Source: Candidatus Ratteibacteria bacterium (GTDB lineage: Bacteria; CAIJMQ01). Taken from it: a DNA stretch of 7,926 nucleotides. The position numbers and the translations under genes are program-made. The DNA is taken from the NCBI GenBank assembly GCA_028715665.1, contig JAQURI010000066.1:1-7926 (forward strand). Direction: 5' to 3'. The notes beneath the pieces were generated by a model. It saw nothing but the letters and a program-made list of their open reading frames with translations. It was not told the origin of the DNA and did no database searches. Below, piece by piece: positions 6,362 through 7,926 of this stretch. How positions within the stretch are numbered: position 1 is the stretch's first letter; every line of letters begins with the position of its first letter.

Positions 6362-7926
6362 TTATTTATCTTTTTCTTCAACTAAAATATTAGATAAGCC
6401 GACAAGAGGTTTTAAAGACCATCTGACAAGATTTTTAAGACAAGGGTTCTCGGATATATAAGATGCAATTCTAGGGCTCACTTTATAATATGCCGCTACG
6501 AATATTTTTCCCAAAGAATTATCCAAAAGATATTCGTCTCTGAACTGGGACAGGACTTTCACTTCTTTCGCCATAGGCGTTCCGTAACAGGCCGTCGCAA
6601 TGAAACAACCGGAGGGGATTGTGCCTGCGCTGTCACCGCTGCCACCTCCGCCGCCGTCTTCCCCATCTTCATCATCTTCGTTATCATCTTCATCATCGCC
6701 CTCATCTGTCAATGTTGTGACCCTAACAGAATTGGAATAGTCCGTTTCAACACCGTAAGTATCCACTGCGACCACCCAGTAATAATAAGTATCTCCGGAA
6801 GTAAGACCCATATTCTGATAAAAATTGTTCGTTACAAGCGCACCGTTGACTTTTGTTTTCGTTCCCGTCAGGGAAGAGCTCCTGTAAACGTTATATCCGT
6901 CCAATATGGGACTGTCGACCGCATTCCATACTAAGAACACGTATGTCCTTCCCGCCGTGGCAGTAAGTGCTTCGGGCTCGCTGATAAGGGAAATTCTGGC
7001 TGTATCGGTCACCTCAACATCGATTCCGCCCTCTCCGTCATCAGCATCAGTATAAGTGACGGTTATTGTATCGGTATCTGCGACTTGAAGTGTGCCGTCT
7101 GCCGCTGCACCTCCTATTTCAGTATCAATCGAACCCGCAAAAATTCCCGTTGAATCGCCCGTTTCTGTCAAAGTAACGGTTTCAATATCGCCGGTAAGGT
7201 CGGATTCAAAATCCACAGTCGTATTATCCGGACCTCCCGTTACATCCAAATCGACATCCCGAACCGTAACATTAACCGTATCGGGCGCCGCGTAAGAATC
7301 CGCGTCCAATACAACAGTCCCTTTGGAAGATGCGGCAAGTTCAATGACAGTAACTCCATAATGGCGCATCCCGCTGTAAGACCCCCCCCACGTCATCTCA
7401 TGGTCGCTATAGTCCCAAGTATTATGGATATATATTTTTTCGCCTGTCTCGCTGTATCCATAACCTAACATCGTATGCCATTCAATCTGTATTAAAACAG
7501 GCCTGCCTGCATCAATTTCGCTTTTAAAGTCAGCAAAGGTAAATCCTGTTGTATTTCCATATATAGGGTTGGGATAGATTAATTGCGAAAAATTTCCGTT
7601 TGTTTCTACAGAATAACCCCGTGACTCAACAAAAAGGCGAAGACCATGGCAACCATCCATTACCGCAGGTTCACCTCCTGTGTAATCATAAAGCGGAGAA
7701 CCAGTACCATCAAAGTAAAAAATTGTAGAACCATCTATATTGCCCAAGGAAGACTGGTTTGTTCCCATATAATCACCTGTACAATCACCTTTAGTATGCT
7801 CTGGCCATCCAGGTGGTCCTATCCATGGGTCATCTGCCTCACTCTCAACTGCTACCCAATAATCATCTACATGTCCTCTAACGGCCAAGCCGTCTTTGCC
7901 AAGATGTGTAGCGCTTAGCGGACAGT
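6362..7926 (-). CDS. C39-like papain-fold protein with beta-sandwich, Fn3 and CFI-type tail (5' end outside window)
   Basis: The frame is open to the window edge, giving 520 visible residues. The TTG at 7888 is an internal codon; the frame continues upstream as CPLSATHLGKDG. The N-terminal part resembles C39-like (papain-fold) domains. WHTMLGYGY (bases about 7454-7480) holds the likely catalytic His, and HNTWD (about 7412-7426) the likely Asn. The catalytic Cys, normally in a CxPT-type motif, would lie upstream and is not visible, so activity cannot be judged. Next come an intact beta-sandwich domain (about 6989-7324, KGTVVLDADSYAAPDTVNVT to TARIS), an Fn3 domain (about 6695-6985), an acidic linker (EGDDEDDNEDDEDGEDGG) and the CFI-type tail from the Cys at 6605-6607. 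It is separated from the next gene by only 9 nt, so the two are probably cotranscribed and translationally coupled. The promoter must lie outside the window. Confidence 0.82.
   Translation of the reverse strand, partial: CPLSATHLGKDGLAVRGHVDDYWVAVESEADDPWIGPPGWPEHTKGDCTGDYMGTNQSSLGNIDGSTIFYFDGTGSPLYDYTGGEPAVMDGCHGLRLFVESRGYSVETNGNFSQLIYPNPIYGNTTGFTFADFKSEIDAGRPVLIQIEWHTMLGYGYSETGEKIYIHNTWDYSDHEMTWGGSYSGMRHYGVTVIELAASSKGTVVLDADSYAAPDTVNVTVRDVDLDVTGGPDNTTVDFESDLTGDIETVTLTETGDSTGIFAGSIDTEIGGAAADGTLQVADTDTITVTYTDADDGEGGIDVEVTDTARISLISEPEALTATAGRTYVFLVWNAVDSPILDGYNVYRSSSLTGTKTKVNGALVTNNFYQNMGLTSGDTYYYWVVAVDTYGVETDYSNSVRVTTLTDEGDDEDDNEDDEDGEDGGGGGSGDSAGTIPSGCFIATACYGTPMAKEVKVLSQFRDEYLLDNSLGKIFVAAYYKVSPRIASYISENPCLKNLVRWSLKPLVGLSNILVEEKDK
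6465..6609 (-). repeat. CFI-box DNA repeat, copy 3 (C39-like gene)
   Basis: This is the third copy of the 145-bp segment coding the start of the shared C-terminal domain. By hand it differs from copy 1 at 12 positions without gaps, whereas the Fn3-coding DNA just upstream differs visibly more from that of the multidomain GH10 gene. Confidence 0.85.

Noticed and set aside
7886..7888. TTG as the true start of the C39-like gene
   Set aside because: The frame stays open to the window edge with a plausible continuing domain, no signal peptide follows the TTG, and the catalytic Cys region would be missing.

Overview
The window reads like a contig from an uncultivated Gram-negative-type bacterium. 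My best guess is Candidatus Omnitrophota or a related deep-branching lineage. This guess rests on recalled gene order (ileS, a DksA/TraR-type zinc-finger gene, lspA, lgt), on the number of small palindromic and heptad repeats between genes, and on secreted proteins ending in a CFIATA-type tail. No rRNA or other phylogenetic marker is present, so the assignment is only an inference.

The left part (1-2945, plus strand) is housekeeping. It holds the 3' end of ileS, a DksA/TraR-family gene with a strong ribosome binding site, lspA overlapping it by 34 nt, and lgt. LspA and Lgt are two of the core enzymes of bacterial lipoprotein maturation. Every intergenic gap in this part carries its own small-repeat family: an AATCTGTGTAATC-type inverted repeat after ileS, an array of hairpins with a spacing near 47 bp after lspA, a 14-bp tandem repeat just before lgt, and a CTTACCA heptad array after lgt. 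The stop codons of ileS, lgt and the facing glycosidase lie inside these repeats.

The right part (2988-7926, minus strand, convergent with lgt) is a three-gene run for large secreted proteins. In transcription order these are a C39-like papain-fold protein with a beta-sandwich and an Fn3 domain (5' end beyond the window), a GH10 glycosidase with the same accessory modules, and a shorter GH10 glycosidase without them. All three end in nearly the same C-terminal domain, which starts CFIATACYGTPMAKEVKVLS. Its first 145 bp are about 92% identical at the DNA level between copies, far more than the rest of the genes.

The two observations most worth following are these. First, the GH10 barrel of the middle gene appears to be inserted into a loop of the beta-sandwich domain that is intact in the upstream gene. 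Second, three unrelated or rearranged N-terminal parts share one homogenised C-terminal tail, as expected for a shared export, sorting or anchoring signal. I saw no tRNA, rRNA, CRISPR array, transposase or prophage gene.
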